From: Saccoglossus kowalevskii
Lineage: Eukaryota; Hemichordata; Enteropneusta; Harrimaniidae
NCBI RefSeq assembly: GCF_000003605.2
Contig: NW_003134346.1
Span: 583,464 to 609,637, forward strand
Length of the DNA stretch: 26,174 nt
Reading direction: 5' to 3'
Shown: one piece after another, positions 17,201 to 26,097 of the stretch
How the letters are laid out: each line of letters starts with the position of its first letter
Numbering within the stretch: the stretch's first letter is position 1
The notes under the pieces: generated by a model
Seen by the model: only the letters and a program-made list of their open reading frames with translations
Told to the model about the DNA's origin: nothing
Database searches by the model: none
Position numbers and translations under genes: made by a program

Positions 17201-18133
17201 AAAGCAATTGTTGTAGCGTTTGGTTGTACATTCTTTGAATTATTTAATGTTCCAGTATTTTGGCCAATTTTGGTAGTTTATTTCATAACACTATTTTGTA
17301 TAACAATGAAGAGGCAAATCAAGGTGAGTCGATAATCTGCTCATTGAGTATTGTACACGTGTGGGTGAATTTGATTGAAATATCATCAAATAACAGCTTT
17401 ATAAATGTACGAAATATTGAGTCTCAAAATTAGGAAAATTAGATAATATAAATGTTTGCACTTACCGTAAAAGCTGCATACCTGATTATAGAAGCTTCAT
17501 TTATTCTTTTTGAACAATTGAGAACCAAATAATCACCATTTGTCATGTGTCTAGATACTCTAATAAAAGTCGCATCCATTCTGATGCATTATATCATAGA
17601 AGTCGCAGCTTCTGATACAGATTTTACAGCACTGATTGTACACGTAGGTGTACAAGGGAATTGTTATTGTGTATTTTTTGCTAATTTTGTTAGTATTGCC
17701 TAAAATTTGGTTTATTTATTTTGATGGTGCATAAATGGCAATTCTGACATTTCTATTGGTGATATAAACTTGTCAAATCTTGACTTTACTTCTATAATCT
17801 TTTACCCCAACGAGTTACACTGCAGTACAACTGAAGTATTCCTCTCAATGCACGAATATGTTTGCGTTGCGTTGTCTCTCATTTACGACTCTGTGAAAGG
17901 GCCCTGAGTCTGTTGACAGGAAATGATGGTATAAGTGGGTAACATGCATCAGTCTGATAAATACTGGCCGAATAAATAACATAAAACTATATTTTGGTGT
18001 AAACATGGGATTGTAATAATGTTTGTTTGTTTTTTGTTGTAGCACATGATCAAAATACAGATACGTACCTTTTTCACATGGGAAGACGAAATATAAAGGC
18101 AAAGAGGACAGTGGCTCAGTCGTCAAAAGTTAG
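11259..18133 (+). CDS. RER1: RER1, Golgi-to-ER retrieval receptor (frameshift in last exon)
   Basis: RER1 is a four-helix membrane protein of the early Golgi that returns escaped ER membrane proteins and unassembled subunits in COPI vesicles. Coding segments are 11259-11321, 12015-12119, 14960-15059, 16327-16405, 17188-17323 and 18043-18133, with GT..AG junctions and matching phases up to codon 161. Landmarks are [99 protein letters not shown] and [12 protein letters not shown]. Hydrophobic stretches are at roughly residues 34-54, 57-77, 128-143 and 143-153. After HMIK an extra A in the run 18052-18055 shifts frame: as written the protein stops at 18094-18096 (178 residues), while removing one A from the reading gives the expected conserved tail ending at 18131-18133 (190 residues; human RER1 is 196). 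The ATG has A at -3 and G at +4. Identity is very secure; whether the break is real is unknown. Confidence 0.95.
11467..11501 (+). repeat. TA-rich microsatellite
   Basis: TATATATAAATATATACATG followed by TATATATATATG, in RER1 intron 2. Simple sequence with no sign of function. Confidence 0.7.
12515..12678 (+). mobile_element. TTAA-flanked MITE, copy 1 (RER1 intron 3)
   Basis: TTAA at 12515-12518 and again at 12675-12678 flank a 156-bp element with inverted ends AGTGGGAGGGTCGTCACCTG and CAGGTGACGACTCCCTCGCT, about 29 bp each with few mismatches and both running into GCATGCGC. A TTAA target duplication is the hallmark of piggyBac-type transposition. The element is much richer in CpG than its intron. 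No ORF. Confidence 0.8.
13181..13342 (-). mobile_element. TTAA-flanked MITE, copy 2, inverted and decayed
   Basis: This aligns over its whole length with the reverse complement of copy 1. Shared words include GCCATAGCGTG, TTGTTTACAAAC, GTCTACCCAT and GCGCAGGTGAC-like ends. Many C-to-T and G-to-A differences suggest CpG decay. TTAA is kept at 13339-13342 but lost on the other side. It lies about 500 bp from copy 1 in opposite orientation. Confidence 0.7.
13850..13882 (-). ncRNA. Decayed hammerhead-ribozyme-like motif of the Penelope element
   Basis: The minus strand reads CGATAAAGAGCCATTGCTCG then AAACGTC. A 4-bp stem GAGC/GCTC with loop CATT is followed by the conserved GAAAC strand of a hammerhead. 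The other core strand, expected CUGAUGA, reads UCGAUAA, so three core positions differ. Hammerheads in Penelope terminal repeats are known. If this is one, it has lost its core and is probably inactive. Confidence 0.4.
13989..14258 (-). pseudogene. GIY-YIG endonuclease domain fragment of a Penelope-like element
   Basis: The frame reads [20 protein letters not shown] at its 5' end, then a central [17 protein letters not shown], then [19 protein letters not shown], and stops at TAA 13991-13989: 89 codons without interruption. YIGST, the following R..H segment and the late E..I..LGT..P.G segment are typical of the C-terminal GIY-YIG nuclease of Penelope elements. The first half (GIY strand, linker zinc motif, reverse transcriptase) is missing: an in-frame TAA at 14261-14259 and the inverted arm replace it. 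It has no start codon of its own near the domain and is a dead fragment, though its open frame suggests a fairly recent arrival. Confidence 0.8.
15117..15430. repeat. Degenerate long inverted repeat in RER1 intron 4
   Basis: GGTCGTTGCGCCACGTATGT (from 15131) is matched in inverted orientation by the segment at 15384-15409, whose reverse complement reads GGTCGATGCGCCACACATGT. Weaker pairing appears to continue on both sides (for example ATAAACA). The GC content and CpG are higher than in the rest of the intron. It is probably an old foldback or MITE copy, with the ends not resolved. Confidence 0.5.
15920..16284 (-). mobile_element. TACTGTA-ended MITE, copy D, interrupted by a nested insertion (RER1 intron 4)
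   Basis: Read on the minus strand, the outer parts (16284-16169 and 16012-15920) align to the 5' and 3' parts of copies A and B, including GCTGGAATTAATTTTCGCTG and GATTTTATTTTCACTGAATC. The terminal heptamers are mutated. About 155 bp at 16013-16168 is absent from the other copies and is described separately. Confidence 0.75.
16013..16168. mobile_element. Element nested inside MITE copy D
   Basis: The extra segment contains the inverted words CATCGAGTTACAA and TTCGTAACTCGATG, plus weaker variants (TCTCGTAACTCGTAA, TTGTAACTTGATG), giving it its own inverted-repeat structure. It is present only in this copy, which marks it as a later insertion. The exact ends and target duplication are not clear by eye. 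Confidence 0.5.
16857..16887 (+). repeat. GTTGTC/GTC microsatellite
   Basis: GCGTTGTTGTCGTCGTTGTTGTCGTTG is a short trinucleotide-type repeat in RER1 intron 5. Confidence 0.8.
17463..17633. repeat. Possible degenerate MITE in RER1 intron 6
   Basis: TTACCGTAAAAGCTGCATACC near 17462 and a segment whose reverse complement reads TGCTGTAAAATCTGTATCAG (ending near 17633) form weak inverted ends. The interior has related AAAGTCGCATCCATTCTGATG and GAAGTCGCAGCTTCTGATA. The similarity is modest and the call tentative. Confidence 0.35.
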
Positions 18134-19094
18134 AACCACCTAATTCTCGCTCGATAAGTTCGTAATGCATGTTTCAATCATTTGACGAACATCATTATGA
18201 AGAGGGAAATGATGTTGCTAATTTACATAACGATGTCCTATTATCTATTCTTGTTTATGTATGGATACAAAATCTCAAACTGTGAGAGGAACCCTTTCAC
18301 CACCATTTTTCAACTGTACTGTAATCAGCTTCTTAGTTTAATGTTTTGAAGTTTTTAGTGAAACTGAACGGCAATGTCAATTTATGTCATTTGGGTCCAA
18401 ATATACATGATAATTCTGGGGAAATCGTTGGTAAGGAGTGGCTTTTATTGTTAGTGTTTTGATTTCTACCTGGTCTACCACGAAAAATAATCCTAATCAA
18501 TTATTTCACATTTTTGAATTTCTCAAATCTGAATTTTCAATGAAAATTGTGAGCTATGTCAAATTTTGTTTATTTGGTTTGAAATATTCTCTTGATTTTC
18601 TGTTGAAACATTTCCATAAACTGACCTGCCAACCTTGGGCAAACTGGTAAATGTTTCCTTTCCAACATGCTACACCGATCGACCATTTCAGTATAAAACA
18701 CATTTCCTGACAAAAATCGAATCATGGTCATTGTTAATTTTGGACCAAACTGACCCAATTTGTCATTGCTTGCAGGTGCAGAGCAAAATTGATAAGAAAA
18801 GCCACAGATTTTGAACCGATTGTATGAAAAATCAACAAAAGTTTGATACGTTGATGATGAAAGGTGGTCCAAAATGGTGCTGTGACTACAATTATATTGG
18901 CACAGGATCGCCATACCGTCGATGTGACGTGCAGAAAGCCATCAGACACATTGACGGTCGCTGTACCAAAACCCCCAAGTACGACAGTGCTTTTTCAGGC
19001 AATACGGTTCATATCTTCACATACATGTACGACTTTTAGCATATTTTATTTATTTTAAATCAAACACTTGATTCATAATGTGATTGGCTAAGCT

Positions 19095-19198
19095 ATGTAT
19101 GACATCATAGAGCATTTCCCCAAATGCATGAAATTTACGGAAAAAAATGTATGACATCATAGAGCATTTCCCCAAATGCATGAAATTTACGAAAAAAA
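19095..19198 (+). repeat. 52-bp tandem duplication
   Basis: Two head-to-tail copies begin ATGTATGACATCATAGAGCA (19095 and 19147) and include CCCCAAATGCATGAAATTTACG. They are almost identical, differing only around the A-run at the joint, so the duplication is recent. The unit also contains TGACATCA, one base from a CRE. Confidence 0.9.
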
Positions 19199-22172
19199 AT
19201 GTTCTCACTTTGAAAGCCAATGTCAGTTACAGACACCTTTTCAACCTTAAAAAAGCTGTGTCACTTTCTCCATACACCGAATGAGTTGATCAAAAACAAT
19301 CAACAGTATCACATTCTTTCCAAAATAGAATAGAAGTTTTAAAGAGGGAAAATATTACACCAACATTTTGGTGAGAAAAAATTCTTCAAAAAGTGTCATT
19401 CAAGTAAAATTAAAATGCTTGAAATCATGTGTGCGCTTATATCAAATGAAATGAAGTAAATCTTTTCCTCCTTCATGATTTCCTTCTATTTTACTGCAGA
19501 CAGCCTGCACATTTATTTTCCCACCTGCTCACTGTCTGCAAAATTTCTTGAGAGATTTTTACCCCTTTGAGTGCCATTCTTTCAACAACTTGGATCAGTA
19601 TGAAAACTAATGCACAATGTTGAACTAGCAACCATATTCTAAAACATGATTGTGGAAAGTTGAATTGGCAATGGGTCAAATATACCATGATTCTTCAATG
19701 TTAGTATTTCTCATCACAGAACATACAATTACCATGAAACATTTAAAATATGAACTAATAAAACATTCTGTAGTCACTTTTGTCAATGACATAATCGTGA
19801 AAGTTGTATGTAATATTGTATTTCTGTTAAAAATCATATTAACATCAAATGCAATAATAGTAATGTACACTTACAAATTTATAATTATTAATTTTTAATT
19901 TTAGTTTTTGAAAATTGAAATGTTTTTCTCCAGTGAGTATTTTTCAGTGAATTATAGTTGAAAACCTCAAAGTATTCTGGGAGTCGTTTTAAATTACTTC
20001 CTTGAGCTATTTTCATTCCTAGCTGTAACTGATTTGACTCCCAAGCTCATATTTTATACTATTCATGTCGTAACCACACATTGATATCTGGTATTTGAAA
20101 GGTGTGTCTCTTTCTAATGTCTTCAGCATGTGCAATCATGCGTGTATGTCTGATAAAATTGATTTACGGTACTGGCTAGTCGAGTGTAACATTACTCTTT
20201 TTCACTTGTTGAATGCTTTGAGCAGCTTGCCTTAAGAAGGTGTGTTTGGTACGTCAAGGGACGAGACCTTTGCTTGATTTTTGAATTCAGAAGAGCACTA
20301 TCTTTGTATTATAGCTCACTGGCAGCGACATAATTTACTCTTTGTTATTGAGAGGATATGCTTTGTACATGTACATGTATGCTTGCCAATGTGTTAATAA
20401 TCACTTTCAAGACATAATGCGTCTTTTTTTTTTTTCAAAGGAAATATTACTTTTGTATAACACTTTGATTGATTAAATTTACTTGCCATGTTTCACATGG
20501 TTTGAGAGTCTGCTTTGGCAGCTATACATCCCAAATTAATCAGAAATAAGTATATTTTACTTTAATGTGCTGCTGATGGGCAAATTTTTTGTGATCAAAT
20601 GTACTAAGAACTCTTATTCAGAAAATAGATTCTCATTATTATACATGTACCAATAAAACATTACCAATCTAAGCATGTTATTGTCCCTTTCAATACTTCT
20701 TGTGCTCCACCGAAACACGGTAACTGATTTTATAGATATTACTGATATATTGTATGGTACTATTGTATGTGTGAACTTTTTTAGGTTCATATTATTGTGT
20801 GACTATTACTAGCCAGTCCCCCCCCCCCTGTAATATTCCCTAAAAATCGATTTTGAATAATATTAAACTGAATATAATACAGTACAGTTGACTGGTGGTG
20901 AACAGGGTTAACTCTGAGATTATGGTAAAGCCCACCACATGCATGATGGTACTCCCAGGGTGCATTTCACTTGTGTGCATTACCTCTTGTAAGGGACAAC
21001 ATAAAGACATGTAATCTGTCATTTTCTTATATACCGGTAGTGTCAAATTGTTCTTACTCCATGCACCAAATGATTATCCTAGAAATCATTGACCTCTAAA
21101 ATAAACATGTATCTATATGTATAGTATATAATATATATATAGTATAGTATTTTACAGTACTGGATGTTTGACATCATTTAATGTACCATTTGCTATACTG
21201 ATAAAACAAATATATCTGTCTCTAATACCCTTACAAATGTAAATAACCATGTTATTTCCTCATGTTAACCAATATGGCTGTGCTGTCTGCACACATGCAA
21301 CCACCCCCCACCCCTGAGGATGTTGGACTGATTTAGAAAATTAGTAAAATGGTGACAAGTAATCTCTGATTATATCGGTAGCATTTGAACCAATTTCAAA
21401 GTGAAAATTTGTTGAAATTGCTCCCTTTGCAGATCAAAGTACAAATTTATTTAAACATTAAATATCGTGGAATAATTCATTTCCACTTTTCATTTGAACT
21501 TTTTACTTGTATGTTAAAAAAAGTAATGTAAAAATTTTACTTAGGTTAGTCAAGTTTGCTCACGTACTGGTAATTTTGTTGGCAAGCACACTATGTAGGT
21601 AGACCTTTCAAAATTTGTATTTTTTTTTTTGTAAATCTGTCATTTAACAAAAGCCTGAATATGTATTTCTATTTTTTTTTTCTGTAGGCATTGCTGAAAT
21701 CTGTGTAATATAATATAATCTGTTGTGAATTATACATGGAGTGTATTAAATGTGTTTAGGTTTGAAATGACCTGTTCTGATTTCTACCAAATTATTGGAA
21801 AACAAAAAAAGAAAAATAACCCCCAACAAAGTTGTCACTGTACTAATTTTAGTGATATCTCAGAACGAAACAATTTTTTATTTCCTTTTGTCTTTCAAAT
21901 CCTGATGTTTTATGTTCCTAAACGTTCTTTGAATAAAAAATTATTCGTGTTACACTCCATATTCAGTAGAAACTTTGGGTTTTTCCACCTGCCTGATGAT
22001 GGGGGTGTAAGGTTGTCCTTGTGCACCTTTTAGCCCTGTAGTACTGAGCAATCTATTGTCTACAATTCCATATGTGAATTTTTCATTGTCATCGCAATGA
22101 GAATAATGTGTAAATAAATTAAACTCCACTTTAATATTCACTGTACTATGTTTGCTTCTGTACTTGTCAAAA

Positions 22173-22187
22173 TACCCCCCCCCCCCC
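22173..22187 (+). repeat. Poly-C tract
   Basis: A run of more than ten C between AAATA and ATCAATAAAT. Similar shorter runs occur at 20820-20828 (C) and 6685-6694 (G). Such homopolymers are frequent places for length error in assemblies. Confidence 0.9.
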
Positions 22188-22511
22188 ATCAATAAATGGT
22201 TCATTCTTCAATTTTTTATTTTTTGTTTTTCAAAAAGTTTGAAATTTCACAATTTGCATAGAAAAGGTATACATGACTTGCCACCCAAAATTCCTGACAT
22301 GTTCATCTTTCTCTGGAAACCAACAAAAAAATAGATTTTGTTTGGGCTAAATTTGGTGGAAATGACTAAATTTTTATCAAAAAAAATAACGTTTTTTCCC
22401 AGAAAAGACAGCATTTTAACAAAAACTTAGGCTGCCTATGAAAGTTTCTGAAATATTTTTGAAAGATTGGAATTGTAATTTGTGGATGCATGCTTATGAA
22501 GCAATACCAAT

Positions 22512-22550
22512 ACTGTAAAACCATTTATTTTCACTGGTATTTAAACAGAG
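22512..22550 (+). repeat. Solo end of a TACTGTA MITE
   Basis: TACTGTAAAACCATTTATTTTCACTGG reproduces only one terminus of the family; no matching right end occurs before copy E starts about 60 bp downstream. It is probably a truncated copy. Confidence 0.45.
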
Positions 22551-22609
22551 AAACAATGAGTTATATTTTTATCCTACATGTTCATATGGTTTTATTTAGA
22601 GAATTTTAA

Positions 22610-22794
22610 TACTGTAAAATGCTTTATTTTCGCTAAGGAATGTTTCAGTGAAAATAAAACCCAGCAAATTTACCCTTTTCTCTTATATTTTACATTCAAC
22701 TTGTCAAAAATCAGTGAAAATAAATTCCAAACAAAAACCCAAAAAGTCTTTTCAGCGAAAACTAATTCCAGCTAAAATAAAGTATTTTACAGTA
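22610..22794 (-). mobile_element. TACTGTA-ended MITE, copy E (downstream of RER1)
   Basis: The reverse complement aligns along its length with copy A (TACTGTAAAATACTTTATTT, CTGGAATTAGTTTTCGCTGA, ATTTATTTTCACTGATTTTT), but about 25 bp near the 3' terminal arm is missing, giving 185 bp. Intact TACTGTAAAA/TTTTACAGTA ends. Confidence 0.8.
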
Positions 22795-23506
22795 CCAATG
22801 AAATTACAAAATAAAAAATCAGCAAATAATTAATGCATTTACAAAAACATAGGTATGTATGTACATGAAATGGTCATCTACGTTTGATATTAACAACAAA
22901 AACTATTGTAAAAATGGCAGGATAGATGCATACTTAGTAACATAGTTACAAAATAACTCAAAACCCATCTACTGCAAAATATTCAATAAAAAAAAAAACA
23001 TTTTTATAACATACACCTAATAGTATTTTTAAATCCTATATGCATCTAATAAAATGTTGATTTACAAATAACTCACTGTTTTCTGTTTGAATGTGAAATA
23101 TGGAATGAATGAAAACCTATTTTTTAATATTGTTGATGACCAAACTAAATTATGATTTATTGTATTTGTTTTCTTTTTGTGGCATAAACAATAGTATTCA
23201 TTTGATGGAAAAAAAATGAAATATGCATGTGCATACCAAAATAACAAATGCACATGAATATAAGAGAAAGGCCACTAATTTGGTTAACTAATAATTTAAA
23301 TTTGAGTTACTAAATTGGGAGTCTAAACGAAACAAACAATCTATGTTGCCTATAACTTGATTTCAGTTAAATGTTATTTAAAGTTCGATTTTTTTTCTAT
23401 AAAAAATTAATCATGCCACGAAGAAAGTATTTCGAAAAACAAAAGACACAGAGAATCAGTTTTAGACCATTTTGCAGTAAAGCCAAGAATGTTCATGCGA
23501 AAGAAC
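22795..23506. other. AT-rich spacer before the tRNA gene
   Basis: I see no coding, RNA or structured repeat signal here other than scattered A and T runs. Confidence 0.5.
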
Positions 23507-23511
23507 AAAAA
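23507..23511 (-). terminator. RNA polymerase III terminator of tRNA-Pro
   Basis: Five consecutive T on the minus strand begin two nucleotides past the discriminator base, where a pol III stop is expected. Confidence 0.75.
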
Positions 23512-23513
23512 GT

Positions 23514-23585
23514 GGGCTCGTCCGGGAATTGAACCCGGGACCTCTCGCACCCTAAGCGAGAATCATGCCCCTAGACCAACGAGCC
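23514..23585 (-). tRNA. tRNA-Pro (anticodon AGG)
   Basis: The minus-strand reading folds as a standard cloverleaf. The 7-bp acceptor stem is GGCTCGT (23585-23579) with ACGAGCC (23521-23515), followed by discriminator C at 23514. The anticodon stem CTCGC/GCGAG encloses loop TTAGGGT with anticodon AGG (23553-23551). The T arm CCGGG-TTCAATT-CCCGG contains the internal B box, and TGGTCTAGGGG forms the A box. There is no intron. A run of five T on the minus strand (23511-23507) just past the 3' end is a good RNA polymerase III terminator. The sequence closely resembles animal tRNA-Pro(AGG). Confidence 0.97.
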
Positions 23586-23769
23586 GCTTCCGAAGGATTT
23601 GCTGATTTTAATCACTTAGAATATTTTGCATAGCCATGTATTGTTTTTTTCATGAATAGATTGGTCTTTTATTTATGCATTTCTTCGAGAATTTCGGTCT
23701 AGATATATGTTTAATGTTATTAATTTTAATAAAATGGCTTGTTGATCATCAGAAGATGTAATTAACAGT

Positions 23770-23871
23770 ACATGGTGTCGACCCTACCTTCATCACAGTG
23801 GTCAGGTCCAGGAAGCTAGTCACCTACCCGCATTTCAGATTTTTTTTCTTGGCAATATTTGAGTAATAACC
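23770..23871 (+). promoter_or_regulatory. Probable 5' UTR / promoter-proximal region of SLC35F6
   Basis: The 100 bp ahead of the ATG is less AT-rich than its surroundings and has no upstream ATG within the last 90 bases. CCCGCATTTCAG at 23828-23839 could be a splice acceptor, so the transcription start may lie here or in a more distal exon. The tRNA-Pro gene is transcribed away on the other strand about 290 bp upstream. Confidence 0.35.
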
Positions 23872-23948
23872 ATGGCTTGGACCCGATATCAGATAGGTCT
23901 TGCCGTCTTGATGGTGGTGACAGGATCGTTAAACACGTTGAGTACAAA
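23872..23948 (+). CDS. SLC35F6: SLC35F6-like transporter, first coding exon only
   Basis: The ATG at 23872 opens a 25-codon exon starting MAWTRYQIGLAVLMVVTGSL, then NTLST plus two bases (AA), ending at a strong donor AA|GTAAGTAT. From memory, human SLC35F6 begins MAWTKYQLFLAGLMLVTGS, then INTLSAKW, so both the alignment and the position of the exon end inside the Lys codon fit. SLC35F6 is a multi-pass member of the nucleotide-sugar-transporter-like SLC35 group, reported in lysosomal or mitochondrial membranes. The hydrophobic residues 8-20 would be the first membrane helix. The next exon (expected WADNF-like) is not found before 26174, so intron 1 exceeds 2.2 kb. A transposon sits 59 bp after the exon. 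The exon is short, so identity rests on about 25 residues. Confidence 0.78.
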
Positions 23949-24007
23949 GTAAGTATAACGCGATTGTTGTGAATGAAAACGTTGTACCAAGACGACTCGA
24001 TCGAGTC

Positions 24008-24579
24008 CACAGTCACTTGGGGCTGAAAATTAATAAATACTAACAAAGGTACATTACTTGGGGTTTGCATTTACGGTGACATGATACCAAGATTCCGTTT
24101 CAATCTCGCTCTCGCATAAGCGTTCCAGCTCAGAAAAAGGAGAATGCGCATGCCCGAGGTAACTCGGACACTGGGATGTTCAGGTGGATCAAAATACAAA
24201 TGTAGCTGCTTACGATATGACGGATTACGATAACTATATTTTCTGTACATTTTCGATGTATTATATTTCTTCACTATGAATGTGGTAATACATGTTTTAT
24301 TGTTTTATTACAAGCCGCCTATGTCATGTCAGAAGGTCGTAGCATCAGTCTCGCTATCCACGAGATGAGACTTGAATGGGATCTTGACATGATGTCACCG
24401 TACAGTAGTATGCGCGTTGCAAACCCCAAGTATTGTACCTCTGATACTATTTTTTTCAAACAAATCTTCCGCTATACGTATATAAATAATTTATTTATAT
24501 ACATATAGCAGAATATTTAAAAATATTAATATTTAATTTAATATTAATATTTATTAATTTTCATCCCCAAGTGACTGTG
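24008..24579. mobile_element. Foldback-type DNA transposon with 8-bp target duplications (SLC35F6 intron 1)
   Basis: The element begins CACAGTCACTTGGGGCTGAA and ends with its inverse (CCCCAAGTGACTGTG), about 36 bp of terminal inverted repeat with few mismatches. It is flanked on both sides by the identical octamer ATCGAGTC (24000-24007 and 24580-24587). Inner regions also pair in inverted order with more divergence: GGTACATTACTTGGGGTTT near 24050 with AAACCCCAAGTATTGTACCT near 24420, and GTGACATGATACCAAGATTC near 24076 with the reverse of CTTGACATGATGTCACC near 24385. Thus most of the 572 bp is one long decayed hairpin. Eight-bp duplications fit hAT, P or Merlin superfamilies; the termini do not settle which. 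No transposase. Confidence 0.85.
24470..24563. repeat. AT palindromes inside the foldback element
   Basis: TATATAAATAATTTATTTATATA (about 24479-24502) and AAATATTAATATT...AATATTAATATTT (about 24520-24552, six-base spacer) are nearly perfect AT-only palindromes in the right arm. Only part has a counterpart in the left arm, so they may have expanded after insertion. Confidence 0.6.
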
Positions 24580-24739
24580 ATCGAGTCCCAGGCGGCGTTT
24601 ACGTTTCAGGTTAATATTAAAATAATCAGTGTAAATATGAATGTTTTTGCTTCCAGACACAAAAAAATACGTAGAAACGTGAAAGGCCGCCCGTGTGCAT
24701 TAGTCCCTCTATCCATATGGGGCCCGGGGGGTAGCTGGT

Positions 24740-25050
24740 ACAGGTTACAGGAAATAAACGACATTTTACGTTTTTACAGGAAATAAAATGAAAGTTCCAT
24801 TTACAGTAACAAAAAAATAGGTTTTTACACTTTACAGATAAAGCAAATTCCTAATTACATTTTACATTTAATATGGAAAATGCTTTATACGTTTACAAAA
24901 AAATAAGATCTTTTTACAAATTCCGGACGAATAAACTTAGCTGAATACGTTTTACACCTTGCCCATGTTTACGAATTTACGTTTTTTATTTATTTAAATT
25001 AAATTATTACGAAAATAAAAACAGTTGATTACAGCTTACGAAAATACCCC
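24740..25050. repeat. Irregular TTTACR-rich tract
   Basis: The words TTTACA, TTTACG and TTACAG recur many times with variable AT-rich spacing (for example TTTTACGTTTTTACAGGAAA and GTTTACGAATTTACG), starting after GGTACAGGTTACAGGAAATA. There is no constant period. It looks like decayed satellite or expanded simple repeat. No coding potential. Confidence 0.5.
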
Positions 25051-25069
25051 TTGCCGATGCTCATATTAT

Positions 25070-25117
25070 ACAGTCAAACTCGGCCAGGTCGTAACAGTCA
25101 AAGTTGGCCAGATGTAA
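25070..25117 (+). repeat. Two imperfect 24-bp tandem units
   Basis: ACAGTCAAACTCGGCCAGGTCGTA is followed directly by ACAGTCAAAGTTGGCCAGATGTAA: two 24-bp units with a handful of mismatches. The TACAGTCAAAC start resembles MITE termini common in invertebrate genomes, but no matching opposite end was found. Confidence 0.6.
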
Positions 25118-26097
25118 TCGCCGTGATGTGAAGTTGTCGAAGAATGATGAGTCAATAATTATCACTTTCTTTAATGTCTGTTTCATGTGTAAACAACATC
25201 CGCTGTCCGTGTATTGTACAGTAATTCAATTTACCGTAGTATGACTCGGGGCTGCCTGGTGACATTGACTGCAGATAAAATGATTTGTTAGGAAATGTTA
25301 CAGCTCTGCTGTGACGTTGAAATCAACAACACTCGTTGACACAATAACACCCAACCCACCCATTCACCGACCTAAGAGTTCTACCTCTGGCCGAGTAAAT
25401 TCGTCACCATTCAGAATATGGTTTCATTGGTTGTGCGTATTTGATTCACTGTAATATACATTGATCATCAGTCTCTGGAATTTATAATAATCTTTATTGA
25501 TAACCATATCCTTAATTGAGATATTGTTCGTGATACAGTAAAGTTAAATGTTGTAAGTTAAAAATAGAAAATAAAAGAAAAATAAAAAATTTGAGAAAAA
25601 ACAAAAAAACAAAAACACAAAACAAAGCAAAAAAAATTATTTTTATGATAATAATAATATTTTATTGACACAACACTGACACAGAAAGGTACAGCAATAG
25701 TCTCAAGAATTAAAACTAAGACAAACAAAATACAACACGACTAGGAATGATAAAACTACAAAGGTAAGAAGTCAAATTCAATATTTCCAGATGAAATAGA
25801 GTACGGAATTTTGGACAGAACAATGAAGATTAATTAATTGCCTGTGCTCATTGCCTTCAAGTTCAGTCTGGAAGTGCTGTCTTATACAAAAAACATTTTA
25901 CATGTACTTTGCTGACATGATATTACTTTGACAGGGAATTTGTTTTGTACACCTAATCAGCGATATGGTCAGCTAATTGGTTGACAACAATTACAGCTGT
26001 GTTGTATGCAATGTTGCCTTCAAATCTAATAATGATTTACTGGCTTCCTGAGAGTATTTTTCCTGACTGAATATTTTATTGTAACCTCTGTGTTCTC
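25118..26097. other. SLC35F6 intron 1 continuation, nothing recognised
   Basis: AT-rich DNA with an A-rich stretch at 25560-25640 and ATAATAATAATATTTTATTG near 25650, which resembles the simple-repeat tail of a LINE or SINE but has no recognisable body. No SLC35F6 exon was found. Confidence 0.4.

Larger units (their letters stand above)
18134..22511. other. RER1 3' UTR plus spacer, no gene recognised
   Basis: No ORF here resembles a known protein and none has a convincing exon structure. RER1 very likely has a 3' UTR at the start of this region. AATAAA occurs at 19757-19762 and 20652-20657, but neither can be tied to RER1 without transcripts. The stretch 18770-19020 is less AT-rich and could hide an old mobile-element fragment. 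Contents otherwise: the 52-bp duplication, homopolymers and AT-rich DNA. Confidence 0.5.

Noticed and set aside
18824..19058. Overlapping plus-strand frames in the less AT-rich spacer block
   Set aside because: Two different frames are open over the same bases, neither has recognisable motifs or clear splice sites; treated as non-coding or an unidentified element fragment.
24326..24508. 60-codon frame MSEGRSISLAIHEMR... downstream of the SLC35F6 exon
   Set aside because: It lies inside the right arm of the foldback transposon and mirrors the left arm, so it is a by-product of the inverted repeat rather than a gene or SLC35F6 exon.
25640..25700. ATAATAATAATATTTTATTG considered as the 3' tail of a LINE
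   Set aside because: No adjacent reverse-transcriptase sequence or target duplication could be seen, so only noted as simple sequence.
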